Positions 30,592-38,338 of a stretch of 64,000 bases of DNA are shown here, piece by piece. Both the position numbers and the translations under genes were made by a program. Numbering within the stretch: position 1 is the stretch's first letter; every line of letters begins with the position of its first letter. Origin of the DNA: DASRDR01 sp963812945 [NCBI: uncultured Candidatus Rokubacteria bacterium] (GTDB lineage Bacteria > Methylomirabilota > Methylomirabilia > Rokubacteriales); contig CAWEXD010000012.1 in the NCBI GenBank assembly GCA_963812945.1, positions 384,762 to 448,761 of the forward strand. Reading direction: 5' to 3'. The notes under the pieces were generated by a model. It saw only the letters and a program-made list of their open reading frames with translations, was not told the DNA's origin and made no database searches.

Positions 30592-31680
30592 TCAGCCGGC
30601 TAGACCGTCCAGAGGGAGCCCGCCGCCGCGCAGGAACTGACGGAGCCGGCGCTTCACGCTCGCCCGATTCTCGGGAATGACGCCGAGGCGGTTCAGCGCC
30701 TCGAGTCGGCGGCGCTCGCGCCACGACAGCTGGCCGTCGAGGATGAACCCGGAGAGGATGAGCGCCTGGCACACGGCCCGGGTCGCGGGCGGCGCGGCGG
30801 CGAAGCGAAGGAGGTAGTCCGCCGGCAGCGGGTGCCGGGGCTCCGCGGGCACGCCCCACCGCTCCAGCAGCTCCCGTGTCAGGAGATAGTGGTTCTGGTG
30901 GAAGTCGCGCTTGCTCACCGCGATGTACTGGAGGGTGTCGTAGACGAGGGTGCGGTCGGCGGCCGACGGCGCGTGCTTCTCCAGGCGCTGCACCAGGCCG
31001 CGGATGGCGGCGGGCCCCATCAGGACGACCTTCGCCTCCCGTAGCACCGCGTGGGTGGCGTAGGCGTTGATCGCCATGTAGATCGGCACACCGGCGAAGT
31101 CCAGGAGGGCGCGCACCGCGTAGCGGCCCAGCAGGAGCCGGACGAGGTAGCGGACGGCCTGATTCGCGAGAAACCCCTTGAGCCGCATGAACAGGTTGAA
31201 CAGGAACAGCATCCAGGGCCTGAGCCCCTCGAAGGGGTCGATACCGTAGCGAGTGACCTCGGTGCTCTTCCGCTCGAGACCGATCGACAGGAGCGCCGGC
31301 GCCTGGCCCTCCTTGGTCTCGGGCGTCACGACGCCCGTGGCCACGGCGATCTCGTGAACGCCGATGATGTTCAGGAGGGTCAGGAGCGTGAGCTCGACGG
31401 TCGTGAGGAGGACGGCCCAGAGAAGCTCGCCCCACGGCACACGCACGGGACCGAGCACGGGCGCCGCCACGGTGGCCGCCGGGAAGAGCTGCGGCGCCCG
31501 GTAGACCGGCACGTAGTAGGCGAGGAAGCCGATCACCGCGAGGGCCGCCGCTGCCGTCACGAGGAGCCACTCGACGCGCCGGATGTGCCGGACGGCCTCC
31601 GGGTCGAGCTCGTGGACGTCCGCCCGATGCCCGAACCGACGCACGGGCAGGCGGCGCAAGAAGCGCTCGTAGACGCTCAC
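30592..31680 (-). CDS. Multi-pass membrane protein, possibly of the LBF_2804 family
   Basis: This 362-residue protein has hydrophobic segments at about 38-58, 80-110 and 150-215. A C-terminal soluble part resembles TerB/LETM-like helical regions (QALILSGFILDGQLSWRERRRLEALNRLGV). The segment TLLTLLNIIGVHEIAVATGVV is distinctive. The resemblance to LBF_2804-type proteins is from memory and unverified; no function is known. It lies convergent with the BON-DUF1207 gene, 4 bases away, and has its own promoter upstream. Confidence 0.7.
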   Translation of the reverse strand: MSVYERFLRRLPVRRFGHRADVHELDPEAVRHIRRVEWLLVTAAAALAVIGFLAYYVPVYRAPQLFPAATVAAPVLGPVRVPWGELLWAVLLTTVELTLLTLLNIIGVHEIAVATGVVTPETKEGQAPALLSIGLERKSTEVTRYGIDPFEGLRPWMLFLFNLFMRLKGFLANQAVRYLVRLLLGRYAVRALLDFAGVPIYMAINAYATHAVLREAKVVLMGPAAIRGLVQRLEKHAPSAADRTLVYDTLQYIAVSKRDFHQNHYLLTRELLERWGVPAEPRHPLPADYLLRFAAAPPATRAVCQALILSGFILDGQLSWRERRRLEALNRLGVIPENRASVKRRLRQFLRGGGLPLDGLAG

Positions 31681-31736
31681 GCTGTGACGGTCCCTCCCGA
31701 TCGCGGCCCGGGACCGTCCCGCGCCGCACCCGAGCG

Positions 31737-31765
31737 AGGGTAGGGTCCGCGCGCGATTCGCGCAA
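31737..31765 (-). promoter_or_regulatory. Candidate promoter for the membrane-protein gene
   Basis: On the minus strand TTGCGC (31765-31760) and TACCCT (31742-31737) are separated by 17 bases and read toward the ATG at 31680. Both boxes are moderate matches. Confidence 0.4.
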
Positions 31766-31811
31766 GGCCTAACCGACTGGCCCGCCTCGCCGAGCGGCCG
31801 GCCGCCGACTC

Positions 31812-31840
31812 TTGTCCCGGCCGCACCCGCCGCCTATCAT
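31812..31840 (+). promoter_or_regulatory. Promoter of the small-partner/amidase operon
   Basis: TTGTCC (31812-31817) and TATCAT (31835-31840) are separated by 17 bases; the -10 is a good match. The expected start near 31847 leaves a leader of about 45 bases, which contains AGGAG ahead of the GTG at 31892. Confidence 0.55.
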
Positions 31841-31891
31841 GGCCGCCACGGGCCGCCACAGGCTGAAGGCCGTCCGATCAGGAGATGCCGA

Positions 31892-32113
31892 GTGAGCCAG
31901 TCGGGGCCGGGCCCGATGTCGGGTGAGGTGGACCTTCTCTTCGCCCTCGTGCGGGAGCGCTACGGACACCGGCTCACGCCCGAGGAGCTCGAGGCCGTCC
32001 GGACGGGCGTCGCGGCGATCGTCGAGGGAGCGCGCGCCCTCCGGGCGGTCCGTCTGGACAATGCCGACGGGCCGGCCCTCCCGGCGCCGCTCGACCTCCC
32101 GCCCGCGCCGTGA
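31892..32113 (+). CDS. Small GatC/AtzG-like partner of the downstream amidase
   Basis: 73 residues from a GTG with AGGAG 9 bases upstream; an ATG at 31916 is also possible. The helical core LLFALVRERYGHRLTPEELEAV is followed by a short Pro-rich tail. The size, helical content and overlap (GTGA) with an amidase gene match the AtzG-AtzE and GatC-GatA arrangement, in which the small chain stabilises the amidase. Sequence identity to those proteins was not tested. Confidence 0.65.
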   Translation: MSQSGPGPMSGEVDLLFALVRERYGHRLTPEELEAVRTGVAAIVEGARALRAVRLDNADGPALPAPLDLPPAP

Positions 32114-33510
32114 CGCCGAGCCCGATCTTCCTGACGCTGCGCGAGCTGGCGGCGCTCGTGCGGGCCCGTCACGTCTCGCCGGTGACGCTCGCGGAAACGT
32201 TCCTCGAACGGCTCGAGACTCTCGGACCGCGCTACAACGCCGTCGTCACCCTGACTCGCGAGCGGGCGCTCGCCGAGGCTCGCCGGGCGGAATCCGAGAT
32301 CGGGGCAGGCCGGTGGCGGGGGCCGCTCCACGGGATCCCGTACGGGGCGAAGGACCTCCTGGCGACGGCCGGCGGCATTCCCACCACCTGGGGCGCCGCG
32401 CCGCTCCGCCGCCAGACCTTCGACGCCGATGCGACCGTCATCCGCCGCCTCGAAGACGCCGGCGCCGTCCTGACGGCGAAGCTCGCCATGGTCGAGCTCG
32501 CGGGCGGGGCCGGATACCGGCAGCCCCGCGCGTCGTTCACGGGACCCGGACGGTCTCCCTGGGGGGAGGATGCCTGGAGCGGCGGCTCCTCCAGCGGATC
32601 CGCGTCCGCGGTCGCCGCGGGGCTCGTGCCCTTCGCGCTCGGCTCCGAGACGTGGGGATCGATCGTCTCGCCGGCGGCGAACTGCGGGGTGACGGGGCTC
32701 CGGCCCACCCTCGGGCGCGTCAGCCGTCACGGCGCGATGGCGCTCTCCTGGAGCCTCGACAAGATCGGGCCGCTCGGCCTCACGGCGGACGACTGTGGCC
32801 TCGTGCTGGAGGCAATCGCCGGCCCGGACCCCTTCGATCCGAGTGCGGCGGACCGCCCGTTCCGCTACGAGGCGGAGGATCCGCCGGGCCGGCGGTTCCG
32901 GTTCGGTGTGCTCCGCGCGGCGGCGGAGGTCGCCGACGCGGACGTGCGTGCGCGCTTCGAGGAGGCGCTCGAGGTGCTGCGGGCGATCGGCACCGTGGAG
33001 GACGTCACGCTGCCGGCCCTTCCCTACGAGGCGATCACGCGGACCATCCTCTTCGCCGAGGCGGCCAGCGCCCTCGAGGGGCTGGTCGAGGACGGCGCCC
33101 TGGCCGAGCTGACGGCGCCCGAGGATCGGTACACGCTCTACGCGCGGGATGCGATCCTGGCCAAGGACTACATCAAGGCGCTGCGGCTCCGGGCGGTGGC
33201 GGCGCGCGAGATCGGCCGCATCCTCGCCGGGCTCGACGCGCTGGTCGCCCCGGGCCGCTTCACCGTGGCGACCCGTCTCGACGAGCCGTTCCGGAGCGCC
33301 TTCGGCGGCACGGTCCTGGACCCGACGGGAGCGATCGGGAACGCGGCCGGGCTCCCGGCGGTCGCCGTCCCCAACGGGTTCGGCGAGCGCGGGCTGCCGA
33401 CGAGCCTCCAGTTCGTGGGGCGCGAGTGGGGCGAGAACGCCATCCTCGCCGCGGCCCGGGCCTACCAGGCGCGCACCGACTGGCACCGGCGCCGTCCGGT
33501 CGCCGGCTGA
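32110..33510 (+). CDS. Amidase signature family protein (GatA/AtzE-like)
   Basis: 466 residues from a GTG overlapping the upstream stop. The Ser-cisSer-Lys triad is visible: Lys81 in YGAKDLL, the cis-Ser in WSGGSSSGSA (about 161-162), and the nucleophile Ser184 in SETWGSIVSPA. TWGSI replaces the more usual TGGSI. The family hydrolyses or transfers amide nitrogen from small amides, biuret-type compounds or misacylated tRNA. With no GatB nearby, a catabolic amidase is more likely than a tRNA amidotransferase. Confidence 0.9.
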   Translation: MTPSPIFLTLRELAALVRARHVSPVTLAETFLERLETLGPRYNAVVTLTRERALAEARRAESEIGAGRWRGPLHGIPYGAKDLLATAGGIPTTWGAAPLRRQTFDADATVIRRLEDAGAVLTAKLAMVELAGGAGYRQPRASFTGPGRSPWGEDAWSGGSSSGSASAVAAGLVPFALGSETWGSIVSPAANCGVTGLRPTLGRVSRHGAMALSWSLDKIGPLGLTADDCGLVLEAIAGPDPFDPSAADRPFRYEAEDPPGRRFRFGVLRAAAEVADADVRARFEEALEVLRAIGTVEDVTLPALPYEAITRTILFAEAASALEGLVEDGALAELTAPEDRYTLYARDAILAKDYIKALRLRAVAAREIGRILAGLDALVAPGRFTVATRLDEPFRSAFGGTVLDPTGAIGNAAGLPAVAVPNGFGERGLPTSLQFVGREWGENAILAAARAYQARTDWHRRRPVAG

Positions 33511-33518
33511 CCCGTCCC

Positions 33519-34052
33519 TCAGACGGCTCCGAACTCGGGCGGGTACCGCACGATCCCCCCTCGCCCGCCGAGGGCGCCGTCGCGCAGCTCGACGAGCATG
33601 AAGGCCTCGTCCGGGGCGGGATGCTCCCAGGTCACGCCGTGCCGGCTGGCCCGCGTGAAGCCGAAGCGCGGGTAGTACTCCGGGTGGCCCAGCACGACCA
33701 CGCATCCGTGACCCGCGTCGCGGCACGCCGCGAGCCCCGCCCGGACCAGCGCGGACCCGATGCCCAGGCGCTGACGCGTGGGCAGGACGGCCATGGGGCC
33801 GAGCCCGAGGGCCGCCGCCGAATCGCCACCCGAATCGCCACCGGGCTCGCCACCCGACTCGATGGTCACCGGGCTGAAGAGAATGTGCCCGACGACGCGA
33901 TGCCCCTCGGCCGCCACGAGAGACAGCGTCGCCTGCCCGCGCGCGCGGAGCGCGTCCACGAGATCCGCCTCGGCGGCGGTCCCGAACGCCAGCTCGTTGA
34001 CGGCCCGGATCGCGGCGAGGTCGTCGGGCCGCTCCCGCCGGACGGTCGTCAC
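33519..34052 (-). CDS. GNAT family N-acetyltransferase
   Basis: A 177-residue acetyl-CoA-dependent acetyltransferase like YhbS. It has an N-terminal RRERPDDLAAIRAVNELAFG and the acetyl-CoA motif LPTRQRLGIGSALVRAGL (motif A, R/Q-x-x-G-I-G). The C-terminal VVVLGHPEYYPRFGFTRA is typical of that branch. A short loop repeat (GGEPGGDSGGDS) sits before motif A and reflects a near-12-base DNA repeat at about 33825-33860. It is the last gene of a run with the ATP-grasp and metallopeptidase genes, 28 bases behind the former. Confidence 0.88.
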   Translation of the reverse strand: MTTVRRERPDDLAAIRAVNELAFGTAAEADLVDALRARGQATLSLVAAEGHRVVGHILFSPVTIESGGEPGGDSGGDSAAALGLGPMAVLPTRQRLGIGSALVRAGLAACRDAGHGCVVVLGHPEYYPRFGFTRASRHGVTWEHPAPDEAFMLVELRDGALGGRGGIVRYPPEFGAV

Positions 34053-34080
34053 GCGCTCACGGGTCTACGCTGGCAGTGGC

Positions 34081-35103
34081 CTACGCGTACACGTCGCGAC
34101 GCCAGTGCAGCCCGAGGCTCAGGATGTGCTGGAGCAACGCCTTGTAGGACAGGCCCGCCCGTTCCGCCGACGCGGCGAGCTCCTCGCCGTTCGCGATCTC
34201 GGGGTTGGGGTTCGCCTCGAGCGCGTACGCGCCCTGCGCCGCGTCCAGCCGGAAGTCGATCCGCGCGTACCCGCTGAGCCCGAGGGTGCGGTAGATCCGC
34301 TTGGCGAGCTCCTGAACCCGCCGGGCGACCGGGTCGGGCAGCTCGCGCGCCTCGCCCCACTGGATGCCGTACTTCTTCTGGTACGGTCGGCTCCACTTGA
34401 GCCGCTGGGTCGCGATGGGGTGGGCCTCGTCCGGCAGCCCGTCCATGCGGAGCTCCCAGACCGGGAACACGTGAAGGCGGCGGTTCCCCACGACCGACAC
34501 GTACAGCTCGCGGCCCTCGATATAGCGTTCCACGATCGCGCTGGTCCCCACGCTCTCGTGGACGAACGCCACGCGCTCCTTGAGCTTCTCGTCGCTCTCG
34601 ACCACCGACGCCTGGGCGATGCCGAGGGACGCGTCCTCGGTGAGCGACTTCACGATCAGGGGGAAGGACAGGCGCCGCGGGCGCCGCACGGCTCGGCCCA
34701 TCGCGAACACCGCGAAGTCCGGGCACGGGATCCGGTGATAGGCAAGGATCTTCTTCGAGAGCGCCTTGTCGCGGCTCACCATGAGGCCCCGCGGATTGCA
34801 GCCCGTGTACGGGACGCGCAGGAGCTCCAGGTAGGCGACCACGTTCTGGTCGTAGGTCGCGACGCCGTCGAACTCCTCGAGGAGGTTGAACGCGATGTGA
34901 GGCTGCCACTCCTCGATCGCTTCGCGGACCACGCGGAGATCGCTCCGGACCCCGAGGGCTCGCACCTCGTGCCCCAGCTCCCGCAGCGTGCTGACGACGT
35001 CGAACTCCGTCTTCCACGGCGCGGCGGCCAGGTCCGCGTCGCTGGCCGCATCCGGGGGCACGAGGTTCTCGTGCATCAGCGCCAGGACGCGCAGCGGCTT
35101 CAT
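34081..35103 (-). CDS. ATP-grasp protein related to D-alanine-D-alanine ligase
   Basis: This 340-residue protein has the Ddl-type N-terminal VLALMHENLVPP and NLLEEFDGVATYDQ regions. The central ATP-grasp domain includes SFPLIVKSLTEDASLGIAQAS-like loop and VERYIEGRELYVSVVG, and the metal-binding YARIDFRLD plus LEANPNPEI. It should form an amide bond using ATP, but it is divergent from true Ddl and no cell-wall gene is near. Its ATG overlaps the metallopeptidase stop (ATGA), so the two are made together. The product may be a peptide-like modification; unknown. Confidence 0.85.
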   Translation of the reverse strand: MKPLRVLALMHENLVPPDAASDADLAAAPWKTEFDVVSTLRELGHEVRALGVRSDLRVVREAIEEWQPHIAFNLLEEFDGVATYDQNVVAYLELLRVPYTGCNPRGLMVSRDKALSKKILAYHRIPCPDFAVFAMGRAVRRPRRLSFPLIVKSLTEDASLGIAQASVVESDEKLKERVAFVHESVGTSAIVERYIEGRELYVSVVGNRRLHVFPVWELRMDGLPDEAHPIATQRLKWSRPYQKKYGIQWGEARELPDPVARRVQELAKRIYRTLGLSGYARIDFRLDAAQGAYALEANPNPEIANGEELAASAERAGLSYKALLQHILSLGLHWRRDVYA

Positions 35104-36149
35104 CGGACGACGCGGTGGCGACCGCTGTGGAGGTAGTTCATGGTCTGCACCGTGAGCGCGATGATGAAGTCGAGCTTCGCCTGGTCCTCCGGCACCGCGA
35201 CGCGCAGGCCGAGCTCGCGGCAGCGATCGATCATGTCCCCCAGCACCTGGTCGATCGTGTACTGGTAGACGCCCGTTCCCTGGGCCACGCGGCGGCGCAC
35301 CTCCCGGCGGATGCGCTTGAGGAACTGCGCGGCCGGCGCCCGGTCATGGAACTCCGGGGCGGCCGAGAACAGGCGCCGGAGGTCCCGGTCGAAGGAGACG
35401 TCCTGGCCGAGACCGTAGTGACGGCGCTTCTCCTCGTAGTGCTGGCGCAGCGTCTTTCGGAGGCGCGACAGCGCATCGACGCGGGCCCGTGACAGCACCA
35501 CGGGCCGATGGTCCCCGATCTCCTGCAGCAGCTCGTCGACGTACTCGAGCTTTCGGACGACGGGCCACCCCGCATACCGCTCCCGCCAGTTCGAGTCGGG
35601 CGCGAGCCACACCGCGAACGTCTCGGCAAAGTCCTCGTCCGGATGGCTCTGCGCGTACCACTGCTCCAAATGTACGACGAAGCGCCGGCTGTACGGCCTC
35701 GGGACGTAGTAGTCGCGATAGCGCTCCGACGACTTGCCGAAGAGCCGCTGGCGGCGGCGGCGAAGGCGGAGCCGGTAGGCGTTCTCGATGGCGTGCCCCG
35801 TCTCGTGTCTCAGGAGCCGCATGCACCACTCGGGTGTCCCGCCCTCGACCTCGAGCATGTGGGTCAGCTCGAGCCGGGCGAGCCGGGGGTGAGCGAGGTA
35901 GAAGGGGATGGCCACTCCGGGGACGCCGTCGGGGCAGTACCACTCGTCGGAGAGCCAGAAGTGCGGCCGGAAGCGGAGCCCCAGGGTCTCGAGCTCGCCG
36001 TGCAGCTGATCGATCCGATCCGCGAGCTCGCCCTCCCGGATCACGAGCCCGAGGTCGCAGAGCCTGACGTCCAGGAGCCGCTCGTCGGGCCAGGTGGCCC
36101 ACTCGGGCTCGGCCGTGGCGGCCCCTGGCCGGCCCTCGGCGCGGCTCAT
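35100..36149 (-). CDS. Putative zinc metallopeptidase (HExGH type)
   Basis: This 349-residue protein has the zinc site LLRHETGHAIENAYRL (HETGH) and the distal acidic motif DEDFAETFAVWL, as in the putative zinc-binding metallopeptidase group related to Peptidase_Mx. It lacks the N-terminal zinc ribbon often seen there. No signal peptide is visible, so it should be cytosolic. It is translationally coupled to the ATP-grasp ligase downstream; such pairs recur in other genomes as I recall, without a known function. Substrate is unknown. Confidence 0.8.
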   Translation of the reverse strand: MSRAEGRPGAATAEPEWATWPDERLLDVRLCDLGLVIREGELADRIDQLHGELETLGLRFRPHFWLSDEWYCPDGVPGVAIPFYLAHPRLARLELTHMLEVEGGTPEWCMRLLRHETGHAIENAYRLRLRRRRQRLFGKSSERYRDYYVPRPYSRRFVVHLEQWYAQSHPDEDFAETFAVWLAPDSNWRERYAGWPVVRKLEYVDELLQEIGDHRPVVLSRARVDALSRLRKTLRQHYEEKRRHYGLGQDVSFDRDLRRLFSAAPEFHDRAPAAQFLKRIRREVRRRVAQGTGVYQYTIDQVLGDMIDRCRELGLRVAVPEDQAKLDFIIALTVQTMNYLHSGRHRVVR

Positions 36150-36236
36150 CGAGCCCGCCGGCGAATGCGCCGACGGCCGCCGCTGCCTGCCGTCGCGGCG
36201 GTGGGCGTCGCGCCGGCGGCCGGGGCGGCGGCTCCG

Positions 36237-36743
36237 TCAGGCGAGACCGCGCAGCATGGTCTCGGCGTCGCTGACCTCGAACTTCCCCGGCTGTTCGACG
36301 TGCAGCGCCTTCACGACCCCATCCTCGACCAGCATCGAGTAGCGCTGCGAGCGGATCCCCATGCCGCGCACCGTCAGGTCCATGTCGAGGCCCAGGGCCT
36401 TCGTGTAGGTGGCGCTGCCGTCGGCCATCATGCGGACCTTGCCGCCGGCCTTCTGGTCGCGGCCCCAGGCGCCCATGACGAAGGCGTCGTTGACGGAGAC
36501 GCACCAGATCTCGTCCACGCCGCGCGCCTGGAGCCGGTCGTGGGCACTGACGTAGCCCGGCACGTGCTTGGCCGAGCACGTCGGAGTGAACGCGCCGGGC
36601 AGGCCGAAGACGACGACTCGCCGTCCCTTCGCCAGGTCCGACACGGGGAAGTTGTTGGGGCCGACGCTGCAGCCCGGGGCTTCCTGCTCGTAGAACTCGG
36701 TGAGCGTGCCTTCCGGCAGGCGATCTCCAACCCTGATCGGCAC
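36237..36743 (-). CDS. Peroxiredoxin of the Prx5/AHP1 type
   Basis: 168 residues from a GTG at 36743 with GGAGG 6 bases upstream; a longer frame to 37067 would read through the divergent control region and is rejected. The peroxidatic Cys56 is in VVVFGLPGAFTPTCSAKHVP. Later RGMGIRSQRYSMLVEDGVV matches the Prx5 fold. It reduces hydroperoxides using glutaredoxin or thioredoxin. It is divergent from a Bcp-type peroxiredoxin, and two 11-base direct repeats lie just upstream of its ribosome-binding site. Confidence 0.9.
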   Translation of the reverse strand: MPIRVGDRLPEGTLTEFYEQEAPGCSVGPNNFPVSDLAKGRRVVVFGLPGAFTPTCSAKHVPGYVSAHDRLQARGVDEIWCVSVNDAFVMGAWGRDQKAGGKVRMMADGSATYTKALGLDMDLTVRGMGIRSQRYSMLVEDGVVKALHVEQPGKFEVSDAETMLRGLA

Positions 36744-36754
36744 AGGCGTCCTCC

Positions 36755-36779
36755 TCGCGGTCAATCGGTCGCGGTCAAT
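36755..36779. repeat. Two 11-base direct repeats upstream of the Prx5 gene
   Basis: TCGCGGTCAAT occurs at 36755-36765 and 36769-36779, a 14-base period; on the minus strand each reads ATTGACCGCGA. They lie directly upstream of the Shine-Dalgarno site of the Prx5 gene in the 226-base divergent gap with bcp. They may be binding half-sites of a redox regulator or alternative -35-like elements. No other clear promoter was found in the gap. Confidence 0.5.
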
Positions 36780-36969
36780 GGGCAAGCCGGCCAGCGGGCG
36801 CCGGCCGATCGGGTTCAGGGTACCATACCGGATGGAACCCGGCGGCTCCGGATGGCCCCAGGAATCTCCCGGAGGGCTCGAGCCGTCCCATGATTGGCCA
36901 GCTCGGGGAACGCACTCACGACGCCGGGCGGGCAGCTGCCGCCGGCCAGCACTGTGACGAGGTGAGACC

Positions 36970-37446
36970 ATGCCCGGCATCACAGAGGGCCGCAAGGCCC
37001 CCGCCTTCACGCTCGAGAGTGCCGCCGGCCAGCGCGTATCGCTCGCCGACTTCGCCGGCAAGGACATGATCGTCTACTTCTATCCCAAGGACGACACCCC
37101 GGGGTGTACGAAGGAGGCGTGCGGCTTCCGGGACCTCTGGAAGGATCTCCGGACGGCGGGAGTCGCCGTGCTCGGGGTGTCGGCCGACAGCCCCGCGTCC
37201 CACGCGAAGTTCGCGGATAAGTACCGGCTGCCCTTCACGCTTCTCTCGGACCCGGACCGGAAGGTCATGACGGCGTGGGGGGCGTACGGCGAGAAGGTCC
37301 TGTACGGCAAGAAGACCACGGGCGTGATCCGCTCGACCGTCTGGGTGGGCCCCGACGGGACCGTCCGGAAGCACTGGAAGAGAGTGGCCGACGCGGCCAA
37401 GCACCCGGCCCAGGTTCTCGAGGCCGTCCGCAGCCGGGCCGGCTGA
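36970..37446 (+). CDS. bcp: Thioredoxin-dependent thiol peroxidase (Bcp/PrxQ)
   Basis: A 158-residue PrxQ-type peroxiredoxin. Peroxidatic Cys46 and resolving Cys51 occur in YFYPKDDTPGCTKEACGFRD, the classical atypical two-Cys spacing. It reduces peroxides with thioredoxin in the cytosol. GAGGTGAG lies just ahead of the ATG. It is divergent from the Prx5 gene and followed by a thioredoxin-fold gene, forming a thiol-redox cluster. Its stop codon lies in the loop of a hairpin (37436-37454). Confidence 0.93.
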   Translation: MPGITEGRKAPAFTLESAAGQRVSLADFAGKDMIVYFYPKDDTPGCTKEACGFRDLWKDLRTAGVAVLGVSADSPASHAKFADKYRLPFTLLSDPDRKVMTAWGAYGEKVLYGKKTTGVIRSTVWVGPDGTVRKHWKRVADAAKHPAQVLEAVRSRAG

Positions 37447-37467
37447 GCCGGCCCCCGGAGACCGGGG
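37436..37467 (+). terminator. Two adjacent GC hairpins at the end of bcp
   Basis: GGGCCGGC (37436-37443) pairs perfectly with GCCGGCCC (37447-37454) around a 3-base loop that is the bcp stop codon TGA. CCCCGG (37453-37458) pairs with CCGGGG (37462-37467) around AGA. The second stem shares two bases with the first, so they may be alternatives. There is no T-tract; a Rho-assisted or attenuator-like role is possible. Confidence 0.4.
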
Positions 37468-37472
37468 CGCTC

Positions 37473-37481
37473 TGCTAACAT
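37473..37481 (+). promoter_or_regulatory. Extended -10 element upstream of the thioredoxin-fold gene
   Basis: TGCTAACAT contains an extended -10 (TG-N-TAACAT). No -35 match lies at the proper distance. The leader to the ATG at 37548 would be about 60 bases and includes AGGAG. Confidence 0.35.
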
Positions 37482-37547
37482 CGGAGGCGCCCGCTCGAAG
37501 GTCCGAGACATCGAACACCTGACTCGATCCAAAAGGAGAGCCCCAGC

Positions 37548-38150
37548 ATGGCGCAGCTGAAGATCCCGCTCGACGCGAAGCGGTTCGCGACCGGCATGAC
37601 CTGGAAGGACTACCTGGCCCAGATGGGCGACACGCGGGCGCGCACGGAGGAGAACTACCAGCACGCGACGCTGACCGAGGAGGAGCGGCGCTTCTTCTCG
37701 GGTATCCGCCAGGTGCGGCACGCGCTGATGCTCGCCGAGAACTGGTGCGGCGACGTGCACCGCAACTCCCCGATGCTGGCGCGCATCGCCGAGGCGATGC
37801 CGCACTGCGAGCTGCGGGTGTTCTTCCGCGACCAGCACCTCGATCTGACGGACGTCTTCCTCAACAACGGGTACCGGTCCATCCCCGTCCTCGTCTTCTT
37901 CGACGAGGACTGGAACGAGGTGGCGCGCTGGATCGAGCGGCCGCACGCGGCCACGCAGCGCTCGTTCGCCATCCGCGCCAAGACGACCGACATCGCCCCC
38001 CAGGACAAGCAGGAGGCGGCGCTCCAGGAGTTCCGGTCGCAGGTGCAGGCCGCCTACGCCACCGCCCCGGAGAAGAGCCTCTGGCGCGACACCGCCAAGG
38101 AGATCCGCACGCTCCTCGAGCTCCGGCTCGGCCTCACCGCCAAGGCCTAG
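37548..38150 (+). CDS. Thioredoxin-fold protein with a single active-site Cys
   Basis: This 200-residue protein belongs to the Thioredoxin_9-like group: an N-terminal helical part, then ALMLAENWCGDVHRNSPMLA, FFRDQHLDLTDVFLNNGYRS and IPVLVFFDEDWNEVARW with the cis-Pro. The CxxC site reads Cys67-Gly-Asp-Val70, so the resolving Cys is replaced by Val. It might act as a monothiol reductase or have lost redox function. AAAGGAG lies 9 bases upstream. It follows bcp on the same strand. Confidence 0.85.
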   Translation: MAQLKIPLDAKRFATGMTWKDYLAQMGDTRARTEENYQHATLTEEERRFFSGIRQVRHALMLAENWCGDVHRNSPMLARIAEAMPHCELRVFFRDQHLDLTDVFLNNGYRSIPVLVFFDEDWNEVARWIERPHAATQRSFAIRAKTTDIAPQDKQEAALQEFRSQVQAAYATAPEKSLWRDTAKEIRTLLELRLGLTAKA

Positions 38151-38181
38151 CCCGGCGGTCGCGCACCGCCAGGCCGTTTGC

Positions 38182-38209
38182 CGCGGGCCGGCTCTCGGGC
38201 CGGCCCGCG
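38182..38209 (+). terminator. Strong GC hairpin downstream of the thioredoxin-fold gene
   Basis: CGCGGGCCGG (38182-38191) and CCGGCCCGCG (38200-38209) form a perfect 10-bp stem with an 8-base loop, 32 bases after the stop. No T-tract follows. It separates the redox genes from the phosphonate operon and most likely marks a transcript end. Confidence 0.5.
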
Positions 38210-38338
38210 CCGCGGGCGGGCGGTGGAACGCCCTGCGCCCGCTTGCCCGGCACCGTTCCCTCGTAATAGGGCCGTCAGGCGCCGGCGTCGCGGAGACGTA
38301 GCCGAGCCGTCATTGCCCGGCAACGTCCGGCCGCTACC

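Noticed and set aside
36744-37067. N-terminally extended Prx5 frame
   Set aside because: The extra codons cross the divergent promoter region and the start of bcp; GTG 36743 has a good ribosome-binding site and the correct family length.
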